Shown: positions 31,663 through 40,109 of the stretch, piece by piece
Position numbering within the stretch: the first letter of the stretch is position 1
Layout of the letters: every line of letters begins with the position of its first letter
Source of the DNA: Pseudomonas yangonensis
GTDB lineage: Bacteria; Pseudomonadota; Gammaproteobacteria; Pseudomonadales; Pseudomonadaceae
NCBI RefSeq assembly: GCF_009932725.1
Contig: NZ_BLJU01000018.1
Location: forward strand, 62,001-126,000
Direction of reading: 5' to 3'
DNA length: 64,000 nt
The notes under the pieces: model-generated
Seen by the model: only the letters and a program-made list of their open reading frames with translations
The model's database searches: none
What the model was told of the DNA's origin: nothing
Program-made: the position numbers and the translations under genes

Positions 31663-33327
31663 ATGCCCCTGCAACTGAGCATCGGTGAAAACAGCGCCAC
31701 CGGCCCGCGCAGCGAGAATCAGGATGCCCTGCGTGTGGTCACCCCGTCGCCGGCTCTGGCCGCCAGCAAGGGCTACCTGCTGGGCCTGGCCGATGGCGTC
31801 AGCCAGTGCGTCGATGGCGGTCTGGCGGCGCGCGCCACCCTCCAGGCGCTGGCCCTGGATTACTACTCCACGCCGGAAACCTGGCCGGTGCAGCACAGCC
31901 TGGACCGTCTGCTCATCGCGCATAACCGCTGGCTGCAGGCCAACGGCGGTGGCCAGCCGCTGCTCACCACCCTCACCGCCCTGGTGCTGCGCGGTCGCCG
32001 CTATACCCTGGCGCATATCGGCGACAGCCGCGCCTACCTGTGGCGCGACGGCCAACTCATGCGTCTGACCGAGGACCATGTCTGGGAACAGCCGGGCATG
32101 CAGCACGTGCTCAAGCGCGCCATGGGCCTGGACCAGCATCTGGTGGTGGACTACCGCGATGGCGAGCTGCAGGCCGGCGACCGCTTCCTGCTGGTCAGCG
32201 ACGGGGTCTGGGCCTGCCTCAGCGACAAGCGCATCGGCGAGTTGCTACAGGGCGATGACGCCGAGGCGACCTGCCAGACCCTGGTAGACGAAGCGCACCA
32301 CGCCGGCAGCCAGGACAACGCCAGCGCCCTGCTGGTGCACGTCGAGCGGCTCCCGGAAGCCGCACTGGCCGATACCCTGGCCCAGCTCGAGCACTGGCCG
32401 CTGCCGCCGCGTCTGCGCGACGGCCAGGAGTTCGAGGGTTGGCGAGTCGAAGGCCTGCTCGGAGAATCGCGCCAGTCGCTGATCTACCGGGTGCGCGACG
32501 CGCATCATCAGCCCTGGCTGCTCAAGACCCTGCCGGCCAGCCGCGCAGGCGAAGAACAGGCCGGCCCGGCACTGCTGCAGGAGGAATGGTTCCTGCGCCG
32601 CGTTGCCGGTCGCCATTTCCCCGAGCTGCACGCCCTGCCGCAGCGCCAGCACCTGTATTACGTGCAGCGAGAATACGCCGGTCAGACCCTGGCCGCGCGC
32701 CTGCAGCAGGCCGGCCCGCTGAGCCTGGCCGACTGGCAGGACCTGGCGCCGCGGCTGATCAAGGCCCTCGGTCTGCTGCACCGACGCAATATCATCCACC
32801 GCGACATCAAGCCGGAGAACCTCTTGCTCGGCGACGACGGCGAGCTGCGCGCGCTGGACTTCGGCCTGGCCTACTGCCCGGGCCTGACCCGCGACGAGGC
32901 CCACAGCCTGCCCGGCACGCCCAGCTATATTGCCCCGGAAGCCTTCACCGGCAGCCCGCCCAGCGCCCAGCAGGATCTCTACGCCGCCGGCGTGACCCTC
33001 TATCACCTGCTCACCGGCCACTATCCCTACGGCGAGGTCGAGGCTTTCCAGCACCCACGCTTCGGCCAGCCGACCCCGGTCAGCCGCTATCGCCCGGATC
33101 TGCCTGCCTGGCTCGAGGAAGTATTGAACCGCGCGGTAGCCGCCACCCCGGCGCAGCGCTTCGAAACCGCCGAGGAATGGCTGCTGGCCCTGGAAAGTGG
33201 CGAGCGCCAGTCGCTGAACAACCGTCCGCGACCGCTGCTGGAACGTGAGCCGCTGCTGGTCTGGCGCACGGTGGCGCTGGTGTCGCTGCTGCTTAACCTG
33301 CTGCTGGCGTTCCTGCTGCTCAAATAG
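31663..33327 (+). CDS. Fused PP2C phosphatase and Ser/Thr protein kinase
   Basis: 554 residues. Residues about 1-230 are a PP2C phosphatase with intact metal-binding motifs (S-E-N-Q-D, A-D-G-V, G-D-S-R, S-D-G-V and Q-D-N-A-S). Residues about 265-520 are a Hanks-type kinase with H-R-D-I-K-P-E-N, D-F-G-L and A-P-E-A-F, so the kinase also looks active; the glycine loop is degenerate (G-L-L-G-E-S). A C-terminal membrane helix (about 530-552) anchors it. Three bases after nasA, and so probably concerned with nitrate assimilation or transporter control. Confidence 0.93.
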   Translation: MPLQLSIGENSATGPRSENQDALRVVTPSPALAASKGYLLGLADGVSQCVDGGLAARATLQALALDYYSTPETWPVQHSLDRLLIAHNRWLQANGGGQPLLTTLTALVLRGRRYTLAHIGDSRAYLWRDGQLMRLTEDHVWEQPGMQHVLKRAMGLDQHLVVDYRDGELQAGDRFLLVSDGVWACLSDKRIGELLQGDDAEATCQTLVDEAHHAGSQDNASALLVHVERLPEAALADTLAQLEHWPLPPRLRDGQEFEGWRVEGLLGESRQSLIYRVRDAHHQPWLLKTLPASRAGEEQAGPALLQEEWFLRRVAGRHFPELHALPQRQHLYYVQREYAGQTLAARLQQAGPLSLADWQDLAPRLIKALGLLHRRNIIHRDIKPENLLLGDDGELRALDFGLAYCPGLTRDEAHSLPGTPSYIAPEAFTGSPPSAQQDLYAAGVTLYHLLTGHYPYGEVEAFQHPRFGQPTPVSRYRPDLPAWLEEVLNRAVAATPAQRFETAEEWLLALESGERQSLNNRPRPLLEREPLLVWRTVALVSLLLNLLLAFLLLK

Positions 33328-33434
33328 CCCAACTCGCACCAAAGCAGCGCAAAACGCCTCGCAAAGGTGCACAAACCCAGTCGTCATACACCGCCAAGTT
33401 GCTGAAAAGCCGGGCAAACCGGGTTTCGAGAAGT

Positions 33435-33450
33435 TGGCACAGGCGCTGCA
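33435..33450 (+). promoter_or_regulatory. sigma-54 promoter of the nirBD-nasC-cobA operon
   Basis: TGGCACAGGCGCTGCA with GG at 33436-33437 and GC at 33448-33449, exact -24/-12 spacing. Predicted start near 33461. GC-rich half sites that loosely resemble NtrC targets (CGCACC near 33335, GGTGCA near 33366) lie 70-100 bases upstream. Confidence 0.85.
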
Positions 33451-33477
33451 TTAGCACTGCCACAAATTAAATAAAGC

Positions 33478-33568
33478 GCGACCTTCAACGAGGAAGGCCG
33501 CACTTCCCGATAGAACGGGACCTGGACAAAGGCGTCCTCGCTAGGTGACTAGCGGGACGCCTTTTTTG
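33478..33568 (+). promoter_or_regulatory. NasT/ANTAR-type antitermination leader of nirB
   Basis: Hairpin 1 at 33478-33501 has loop AACGAG; hairpin 2 at 33505-33520 has stem TCCCG/CGGGA and loop ATAGAA. Both hexaloops have A at 1 and G at 4. The terminator is at 33528-33567 (GGCGTCC with GGACGCC, T6). Here hairpin 2 and the terminator do not share bases, unlike the nasA leader. Confidence 0.82.
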
Positions 33569-33676
33569 TTTATGGCCTGCCATCCCTGGCAGCCACTCTA
33601 CGAGCCGTCGCGGAGCGACGTTAAACATTGCTCCCGACAATTTTTTCCGTGATCAATGACTCAGGAGATGGCCGGC

Positions 33677-36133
33677 ATGCAAAAACTCAAGCTGGTGATG
33701 ATCGGCAACGGCATGGCGGGTGTACGTACCCTCGAAGAGCTGCTCAAGCTCGCCCCCGGTCTCTACGACATCACCGTGTTCGGCGCCGAGCCGCACCCCA
33801 ACTACAACCGCATCCTGCTCTCCCCGGTACTGGCCGGCGAGCAGACCTTCGAGGAGATCGTGCTCAACGATCTCAACTGGTACGCGGAGAACGACATCAA
33901 GCTGCTGCTCGGGCGCAAGGTGGTCAAGATCGACCGCAAGCAGCGCCTGGTGATTGCCGACGATGGCAGCGAGGCCGAGTACGACCGCCTGCTGATCGCC
34001 ACCGGCTCCAACCCCTTCATCCTGCCAATTCCGGGCAAGGACCTGCAGGGCGTGATCGGCTACCGCGACATCGCCGACACCCAGACCATGATGGACACCG
34101 CCAAGACCCATAAGCATGCGGTGGTCATCGGCGGCGGCCTGCTCGGCCTGGAAGCAGCCAACGGCCTCAAGCTGCGCGGCATGGACGTCACCGTGGTGCA
34201 TATCGGCGACTGGCTGCTGGAGCGTCAGCTGGACCGCACCGCCGGCGAGCTGCTGCAGAAGTCCCTGGAAGACCGTGGCCTGAAGTTCCTCCTGCCCAAG
34301 CACACCGCCGAGCTGCTGGACAATGGCGAAGGTCGCGTCTGCGCGGTGAAGTTCAAGGACGGTGAAGTGATTCCCGCCGACCTGGTGGTGATGGCCGCCG
34401 GTATCCGTCCCAACACCGAACTGGCCGAGAGCGCCGGCATCGCCTGCAACCGCGGCATCCTGGTCAACGACACCATGCAGACCTTCGATCCGCGCGTTTA
34501 CGCCATCGGCGAATGCGCCAGCCACCGCGGCATCGCCTACGGTCTGGTGGCGCCGCTGTTCGAGCAAGCCAAGGTCTGCGCCAATCACCTGGCCCAGCTC
34601 GGTTTCTCCCGCTACCAGGGCTCGGTGACCTCGACCAAGCTCAAGGTCACCGGTATCGATCTGTTCTCCGCCGGCGAGTTCATGGGCGGCGAGGGCACGG
34701 AAACGATAACGCTGTCCGACCCCATCGGCGGCGTGTACAAGAAGCTGGTGATCAAGGACGACGTGCTGGTCGGTGCCTGTCTGTATGGCGACACCGCCGA
34801 CGGCGGCTGGTACTTCCGCCAGATCCGCGAGAGCCACAACGTCAGCGAGATCCGCGACCACCTGATGTTCGGCGAAGGCGCCATCGGCGATGTCGGCCAC
34901 CAAGGCGCCGACAAGACCGCCAACATGCCCGACAGCATGGAAGTGTGCGGCTGCAACGGCGTATGCAAAGGCACCATCGTCAAGGCGATCCAGGAGAACG
35001 GGCTGTTCTCGGTCGACGAGGTCAAGAAGCACACCAAGGCGGCCAGCTCCTGCGGCTCCTGCGCCGGCTTGGTCGAGCAGATTCTGATCAGCACCGTCGG
35101 CGGCGCGGCGGACGTCAAACCCAAGAGCGAGAAGGCCATCTGCGGCTGTTCCGACCTCAACCACGGACAGATTCGCAAGGCGATTCGCGAGCAGCACCTG
35201 ACGTCCATGGCACAGACCATGGCGTTTCTCAATTGGAGCACGCCCAACGGCTGCGCCACCTGCCGCCCGGCGCTGAACTACTACCTGATATCCACCTGGC
35301 CGGGCGAGGCCAAGGACGACCCGCAGTCGCGCCTGATCAACGAACGCGCCCACGCCAACATCCAGAAGGACGGCACCTACTCGGTGGTGCCGCGCATGTG
35401 GGGCGGCGTGACCAACCCATCCGAGCTGCGCCGAATCGCCGATGTGGCCGACAAGTACAACGTGCCCATGGTCAAGGTCACCGGCGGCCAGCGCATCGAC
35501 CTGCTGGGTATCAAGAAGGACGATCTGCCGGCCGTGTGGAAGGACCTGGACATGCCCTCCGGCCACGCCTACGGCAAGTCCATCCGCACGGTGAAGACCT
35601 GTGTCGGCAGCGAGTTCTGCCGCTTCGGCACGCAGAATTCCACCCAGCTCGGTATCGACCTGGAGCACGACCTGTTCAACATGTGGTCGCCGCACAAGGT
35701 CAAGCTGGCGGTCTCCGGCTGCCCGCGCAACTGCGCCGAGGCCGGCATCAAGGACGTCGGCATCATCGGTGTGGACTCGGGCTTCGAGATGTACATCGGC
35801 GGCAACGGCGGGATCAAGACCGAGGTGGCCGAGTTCTTCGTCAAGGTGAAAACAGCCGAAGAAGTGCGCGAGTACAACGCCGCCTTCCTCCAGCTGTACC
35901 GCGAGGAGGCCTTCTACCTGGAGCGCACCGTGCACTACATGCAGCGTGTTGGCATGGAGCACATCAAGAAGGCGGTGCTGGAAGACGAAGCCAACCGCAA
36001 GTCCCTGGCCGCGCGCCTGCACTACGCCCTCTCGTTCGAGCAGGACCCATGGAAGGAACGCATCGAGACGCCGCAACTGAAGAAAGAGTTCGACACCATC
36101 AAGGTGGTGCAAATCGAGGAGGCCACCGTATGA
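33677..36133 (+). CDS. nirB: Assimilatory nitrite reductase, large subunit
   Basis: 818 residues from MQKLKLVMIG, with CAGGAG nine bases upstream (an ATG seven codons earlier has no site). N-terminal FAD/NAD(P) pyridine nucleotide-disulfide oxidoreductase fold (G-N-G-M-A-G), two BFD-type [2Fe-2S] domains (C-G-C-N-G-V-C, C-G-C-S-D) and a C-terminal siroheme/[4Fe-4S] domain with C-V-G-S-E-F-C and C-P-R-N-C. Reduces nitrite to ammonium with NAD(P)H. Overlaps nirD by four bases. Confidence 0.97.
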   Translation: MQKLKLVMIGNGMAGVRTLEELLKLAPGLYDITVFGAEPHPNYNRILLSPVLAGEQTFEEIVLNDLNWYAENDIKLLLGRKVVKIDRKQRLVIADDGSEAEYDRLLIATGSNPFILPIPGKDLQGVIGYRDIADTQTMMDTAKTHKHAVVIGGGLLGLEAANGLKLRGMDVTVVHIGDWLLERQLDRTAGELLQKSLEDRGLKFLLPKHTAELLDNGEGRVCAVKFKDGEVIPADLVVMAAGIRPNTELAESAGIACNRGILVNDTMQTFDPRVYAIGECASHRGIAYGLVAPLFEQAKVCANHLAQLGFSRYQGSVTSTKLKVTGIDLFSAGEFMGGEGTETITLSDPIGGVYKKLVIKDDVLVGACLYGDTADGGWYFRQIRESHNVSEIRDHLMFGEGAIGDVGHQGADKTANMPDSMEVCGCNGVCKGTIVKAIQENGLFSVDEVKKHTKAASSCGSCAGLVEQILISTVGGAADVKPKSEKAICGCSDLNHGQIRKAIREQHLTSMAQTMAFLNWSTPNGCATCRPALNYYLISTWPGEAKDDPQSRLINERAHANIQKDGTYSVVPRMWGGVTNPSELRRIADVADKYNVPMVKVTGGQRIDLLGIKKDDLPAVWKDLDMPSGHAYGKSIRTVKTCVGSEFCRFGTQNSTQLGIDLEHDLFNMWSPHKVKLAVSGCPRNCAEAGIKDVGIIGVDSGFEMYIGGNGGIKTEVAEFFVKVKTAEEVREYNAAFLQLYREEAFYLERTVHYMQRVGMEHIKKAVLEDEANRKSLAARLHYALSFEQDPWKERIETPQLKKEFDTIKVVQIEEATV

Positions 36134-36447
36134 ACTGGCTGGATATCTGCGCCCTGGACGAGATCAACGTGCTCGGCTCGCGCATCGTCAGCGGACCCAA
36201 GGGCGATATCGCCATCTTCCGTACCACGGCCGACGAGGTCTTCGCGCTGGATGACCGCTGCCCGCACAAGGGCGGCCCGCTGTCCCAGGGCTTGATCTAC
36301 GGCAAACGCGTGGCCTGCCCGCTGCACAACTGGCAGATCGAGCTGGAGTCCGGCGAGGCCGTGGCGCCGGATGTCGGTTGCGCTCACCGGCACGCGGCCA
36401 AGGTCGAAAACGGCCGGGTGCTGCTGGCATTCGCTCACAGCAGCTAG
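36130..36447 (+). CDS. nirD: Nitrite reductase small subunit (Rieske-like)
   Basis: 105 residues. Rieske-type fold with C-P-H-K-G-G-P-L-S and C-P-L-H-N-W: both Cys and both His are present, so it should hold a [2Fe-2S] cluster, unlike enterobacterial NirD, which lacks these ligands. ATGA overlap with nirB. Partner of NirB in cytoplasmic nitrite reduction. Confidence 0.95.
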   Translation: MNWLDICALDEINVLGSRIVSGPKGDIAIFRTTADEVFALDDRCPHKGGPLSQGLIYGKRVACPLHNWQIELESGEAVAPDVGCAHRHAAKVENGRVLLAFAHSS

Positions 36448-36455
36448 CACGCCTC

Positions 36456-36502
36456 GTGGGAGGCGCTTCAGCGGCGACTGTCGCGGCTGAAGCCCCTCCC
36501 GC
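36456..36502. repeat. Paired REP-type inverted repeat
   Basis: GGGAGGCGCTTCAGCGGCGA and its near inverse TCGCGGCTGAAGCCCCTCCC flank a few bases, giving a large hairpin between nirD and the nitrate reductase gene. Similar to the pseudomonad REP type at 20622. Confidence 0.7.
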
Positions 36503-36534
36503 CAGAACTTCCCCGCGCCTCAGGAGCTCCGAAC

Positions 36535-39252
36535 ATGGCCAGCCCCACCCAAATCACCGCCTCCACCTGCTGCTACTGCGGCGTGGGCTGCGGCGTGCTG
36601 ATCGAGCACGACGGCGAGAAGATTCTCGGCGTCGCCGGCGACCCCAGTCACCCGGCCAACTTCGGCAAACTGTGCAGCAAGGGCTCGACTCTGCACCTGA
36701 CCGGCGATCTCGACGCCCGCGCCCTCCATCCCGAGCTGCGTCTGGGCAAGGGCCTGGCCCGTTCGCGCACCGACTGGGACAGCGCCCTGGATCACGCCGC
36801 AGCGGTGTTCGCCGAAACCATCCGCGAGCACGGCCCCGACAGCGTCGCCTTCTATATCTCCGGCCAGTTGCTGACCGAGGACTACTACGCCTTCAACAAG
36901 CTGGCCAGAGCATTGGTGGGAACCAACAATATCGACAGCAATTCGCGCCTGTGCATGAGCTCGGCGGTGGTCGGCTACAAGCGCAGCCTCGGCGCCGATG
37001 CCCCGCCCTGCAGCTATGAGGACATCGAGCAGAGCGACTGCCTGCTGATCGCCGGCTCCAACATGGCCTACGCCCATCCGGTGCTGTTCCGCCGCCTGGA
37101 AGAAGCCAAGGCCAGGCGCCCGGAGATGCAGATCATCGTCGTCGACCCGCGGCGCACCGACACCTGCGAGCTGGCCGACCTGCACCTGGCGATCCTGCCC
37201 GGCACCGATGTGGCGCTGTTTCACGGCATCCTGCATATCCTGCTATGGGAGGGCTGGATCGACCGCGCCTATATCGACGCCCACACAGAAGGCTTCGATG
37301 CACTGAAGAAGCTGGTGCGCGACTACAGCCCGGCGGTCACCGCCGACCTTTGCGGCATCAGCCTGGACGATCTGCAGCGCTGCGCCGAGCTGATCGGCCG
37401 TGCGCCCTCCTTCCTCTCGCTGTGGTGCATGGGACTCAATCAGTCCTCCTCCGGCAGCGCCAAGAACAGCGCGCTGATCAACCTGCATCTGGCCACCGGG
37501 CAGATCGGCAAACCCGGCGCCGGCCCCTTCTCCCTGACCGGCCAGCCCAACGCCATGGGCGGCCGCGAGACTGGCAGCCTGAGCAACCTGCTGCCGGGCC
37601 ACCGCGACGCCGGCAATGCCGAGCACCGCGCCGATGTCGCCGCCTACTGGGGCGTCGATGCCCTGCCGGAGACGCCCGGTCTGTCCGCCATCGAGCTGTT
37701 CGATGCGGTGCACGACGGACGCATCAAGGCATTGTGGATCGCCTGCACCAACCCGGCGCAATCGCTGCCGAACCAGAGCAAGGTGCACGAGGCCCTGGCC
37801 GCCTGCCCCTTCGTCGTGGTGCAGGAAGCCTTCTTCACCACCGAGACCTGCCGCTACGCCGACCTGTTGCTACCCGCCGCCAGCTGGGGCGAGAAGGAAG
37901 GCACGGTGACCAACTCCGAGCGCCGCGTCAGCCATGTACGCCGCGCCGTGCCGGCGCCCGTAGAGGCGCGGCCCGACTGGTCGATCACCTGCGACTTTGC
38001 CCGTCGCCTGGAAACTTTGCTCCGCCCCGGCCTGCCCAGCCTGTTTAACTTCACCAGCAGCGAGGCGCTGTTCGAGGAATACAAGCACCTGACCGCCGAG
38101 CGCGATCTCGACCTCTCGGGGTTGAGCTACGCGCTGCTCGATGCCCAAGGTCCCCAGCAATGGCCGTTCTCCCCCGGCGCACGCATCGGCACCGCGCGGC
38201 TCTATGCCGACGGTCGCTTCCCCACCGCCAGCGGGCGCGCGCAGTTCCATGCCGACCCGTACCGTGCGCCGAAGGAAAAGCGCGAGGCGCGCTATTCACT
38301 CACCCTCAACACCGGCCGCCTGCGCGATCAGTGGCACGGCATGAGCCGCACCGGCACCGCCGCGCGCCTGTTCGGCCATGTCGAGGCCGCCGTGCTCGGC
38401 CTGCACCCGGACGAGCTGCGTCGCCGCCGCCTGCAAGACGGCGACCTGATCAAACTGCGCAGCCGCCGCGGCAGTCTGATCCTGCCGGTGCAAAGCGACG
38501 AGTCGGTGCGCCCAGGCCAGGCCTGGCTGCCGATGCACTGGGGCGACCGCTTCCTCAAGGGCCTGGGCACCAACGTGCTGACCCAGCCGGCCTTCGACCC
38601 GCTGTCCAAGCAGCCGGAGCTCAAGCACGCCGGCGTCGAGGTGGACAAGGTCGAGCTGCCCTGGCAGCTGTTCGCCCTGGTCGAGGGTGAGGTGCAAAGC
38701 CGCTTCGAAGCCTTGCGTCCGCTGTTCGAGGAGTTCGCCTACGCCAACCTCACCCCCACCGGCCGCGAGCGCCCCGCCCTGCTGATCCGCGCCGCCAGCG
38801 CCGTGGCGCCGCAGCCCGAGCTGCTGACGCAGATCGACCGCCTGCTGCGCCTGAACCAGGGCCCGGTGCTGGCCTACGACGACCCGCGCCGCGCGGTGGG
38901 CAAACGCGTGCGCATCGAGGATGGCCGCATCGTCAGCCTCCGCCTGGCCGGCGAAACCGCTGCCAGCGAATGGCTCAGAAGCCTGTGGCTGGACGGCCAG
39001 GCCGACGCCGATCTGCGCCGCTGGCTGCTCGCCCCGGTCTCCGCGCCGCCAGGCAACGCCGTCGCCGCCATCCGCGGCAAGACCCTGTGCAACTGCCTGA
39101 ACGTCAGTGAAAGCGCGGTGTGCGCCGGCATCGAGCGCGGCCTGGACCTGAACGGCCTCAAGCAGGAGCTCAAGTGCGGCACCAGCTGCGGGTCCTGTGT
39201 ACCCGAAATCAAACGCCTGCTGGCTATCCGCCCGCTGGCAGTCAACGCTTAA
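36535..39252 (+). CDS. nasC: Assimilatory nitrate reductase, catalytic subunit
   Basis: 905 residues. The N-terminal [4Fe-4S] site is C-C-Y-C-G-V-G-C with a distal C-S-K-G; a bis-MGD molybdenum domain follows (C-M-S-S-A-V-V-G-Y-K region, D-P-R-R-T, G-Q-P-N-A-M-G-G-R-E). The C-terminus has a BFD-type [2Fe-2S] domain (C-N-C-L-N-V and C-G-T-S-C-G-S-C). Cytoplasmic enzyme of the NasC/NarB group reducing nitrate to nitrite for NirBD. No separate flavoprotein subunit is next to it, so the electron donor must be encoded elsewhere. Confidence 0.95.
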   Translation: MASPTQITASTCCYCGVGCGVLIEHDGEKILGVAGDPSHPANFGKLCSKGSTLHLTGDLDARALHPELRLGKGLARSRTDWDSALDHAAAVFAETIREHGPDSVAFYISGQLLTEDYYAFNKLARALVGTNNIDSNSRLCMSSAVVGYKRSLGADAPPCSYEDIEQSDCLLIAGSNMAYAHPVLFRRLEEAKARRPEMQIIVVDPRRTDTCELADLHLAILPGTDVALFHGILHILLWEGWIDRAYIDAHTEGFDALKKLVRDYSPAVTADLCGISLDDLQRCAELIGRAPSFLSLWCMGLNQSSSGSAKNSALINLHLATGQIGKPGAGPFSLTGQPNAMGGRETGSLSNLLPGHRDAGNAEHRADVAAYWGVDALPETPGLSAIELFDAVHDGRIKALWIACTNPAQSLPNQSKVHEALAACPFVVVQEAFFTTETCRYADLLLPAASWGEKEGTVTNSERRVSHVRRAVPAPVEARPDWSITCDFARRLETLLRPGLPSLFNFTSSEALFEEYKHLTAERDLDLSGLSYALLDAQGPQQWPFSPGARIGTARLYADGRFPTASGRAQFHADPYRAPKEKREARYSLTLNTGRLRDQWHGMSRTGTAARLFGHVEAAVLGLHPDELRRRRLQDGDLIKLRSRRGSLILPVQSDESVRPGQAWLPMHWGDRFLKGLGTNVLTQPAFDPLSKQPELKHAGVEVDKVELPWQLFALVEGEVQSRFEALRPLFEEFAYANLTPTGRERPALLIRAASAVAPQPELLTQIDRLLRLNQGPVLAYDDPRRAVGKRVRIEDGRIVSLRLAGETAASEWLRSLWLDGQADADLRRWLLAPVSAPPGNAVAAIRGKTLCNCLNVSESAVCAGIERGLDLNGLKQELKCGTSCGSCVPEIKRLLAIRPLAVNA

Positions 39253-39262
39253 AGGAATCGAT

Positions 39263-40006
39263 ATGAACGCAAAAGTCTGGCTGGTTGGCGCTGGCCCCGG
39301 TGACCCCGAGCTGCTGACGCTGAAGGCGGTCAAGGCGCTGAAGCAAGCCGAGATCGTGATGATCGACGACCTGGTCAACCCCGCCGTGCTCGAGCATTGT
39401 CCCGGCGCACGCATCGTCTCGGTGGGCAAGCGCGGCGGCTGCCGCTCCACCCCGCAGACGTTCATCCATCGCCTGATGCTGCGCTATGCGCGCCAGGGCA
39501 AGTGCGTGGTGCGCCTTAAAGGCGGCGATCCTTGCATCTTCGGCCGCGGCAGCGAGGAAGCCGACTGGCTCTATGCCCATGGCATCGAAGTGGAGTTGGT
39601 CAACGGCATCACTGCCGGTCTGGCCGGCGCCACCAATTGCGGTATTCCCCTCACCCTACGCGGCATCGCGCGTGGCGTGTCCCTGATCACTGCCCATACC
39701 CAGGACGACAGCTCGCTGAACTGGCACGCACTGGCGCAAAGCGGAACCACGCTGGTGATCTATATGGGCGTGGCCAAGCTGGCGGATATCCAGGCCGGCC
39801 TGCTTGCCGCCGGCATGAGCGGCGAGATGCCGGTGGCGATGATCGAGAACGCCTCGCTGCCTGAGCAACGCGAGTGCCGCAGCAGCCTGGCCACGATGCA
39901 GGATGATGCCGCAGCGTTTGCCCTGAAAAGCCCGGCCATCCTGGTGATCGGCGAAGTCGCCCGCGCCAGCAGCGAAGTCGGCCTGCCCCAGCTTCTGCAC
40001 GCCTGA
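39263..40006 (+). CDS. cobA: Uroporphyrinogen-III C-methyltransferase (SUMT)
   Basis: 247 residues starting MNAKVWLVGAGPGDPEL; AAAGGA precedes the ATG. SAM-binding G-A-G-P-G-D-P-E-L-L-T-L-K-A and later R-L-K-G-G-D-P-C-I-F-G-R-G mark a SUMT. It makes precorrin-2, the precursor of siroheme needed by NirB and CysI. Its place at the end of the nitrite/nitrate reductase operon secures cofactor for NirB. Ten bases after nasC. Confidence 0.96.
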   Translation: MNAKVWLVGAGPGDPELLTLKAVKALKQAEIVMIDDLVNPAVLEHCPGARIVSVGKRGGCRSTPQTFIHRLMLRYARQGKCVVRLKGGDPCIFGRGSEEADWLYAHGIEVELVNGITAGLAGATNCGIPLTLRGIARGVSLITAHTQDDSSLNWHALAQSGTTLVIYMGVAKLADIQAGLLAAGMSGEMPVAMIENASLPEQRECRSSLATMQDDAAAFALKSPAILVIGEVARASSEVGLPQLLHA

Positions 40007-40027
40007 GCGATCCGGTTCTGCTTGCCT

Positions 40028-40053
40028 GCCCGCCGTCTCAGGCGGGCTTTTTT
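40028..40053 (+). terminator. Operon terminator after cobA
   Basis: GCCCGCC (40028-40034) pairs with GGCGGGC (40041-40047), followed by T6. Confidence 0.88.
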
Positions 40054-40065
40054 ATCCCGGAATAG

Positions 40066-40091
40066 AAAAACCCGGCCGAGGCCGGGTTTTT
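40066..40091. terminator. Bidirectional terminator of oprF
   Basis: AAAAACCCGGC pairs with GCCGGGTTTTT; T-runs both ways. It lies between cobA and the end of oprF. Confidence 0.85.
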
Positions 40092-40109
40092 CTTACAGCA
40101 CCAGAAGCA

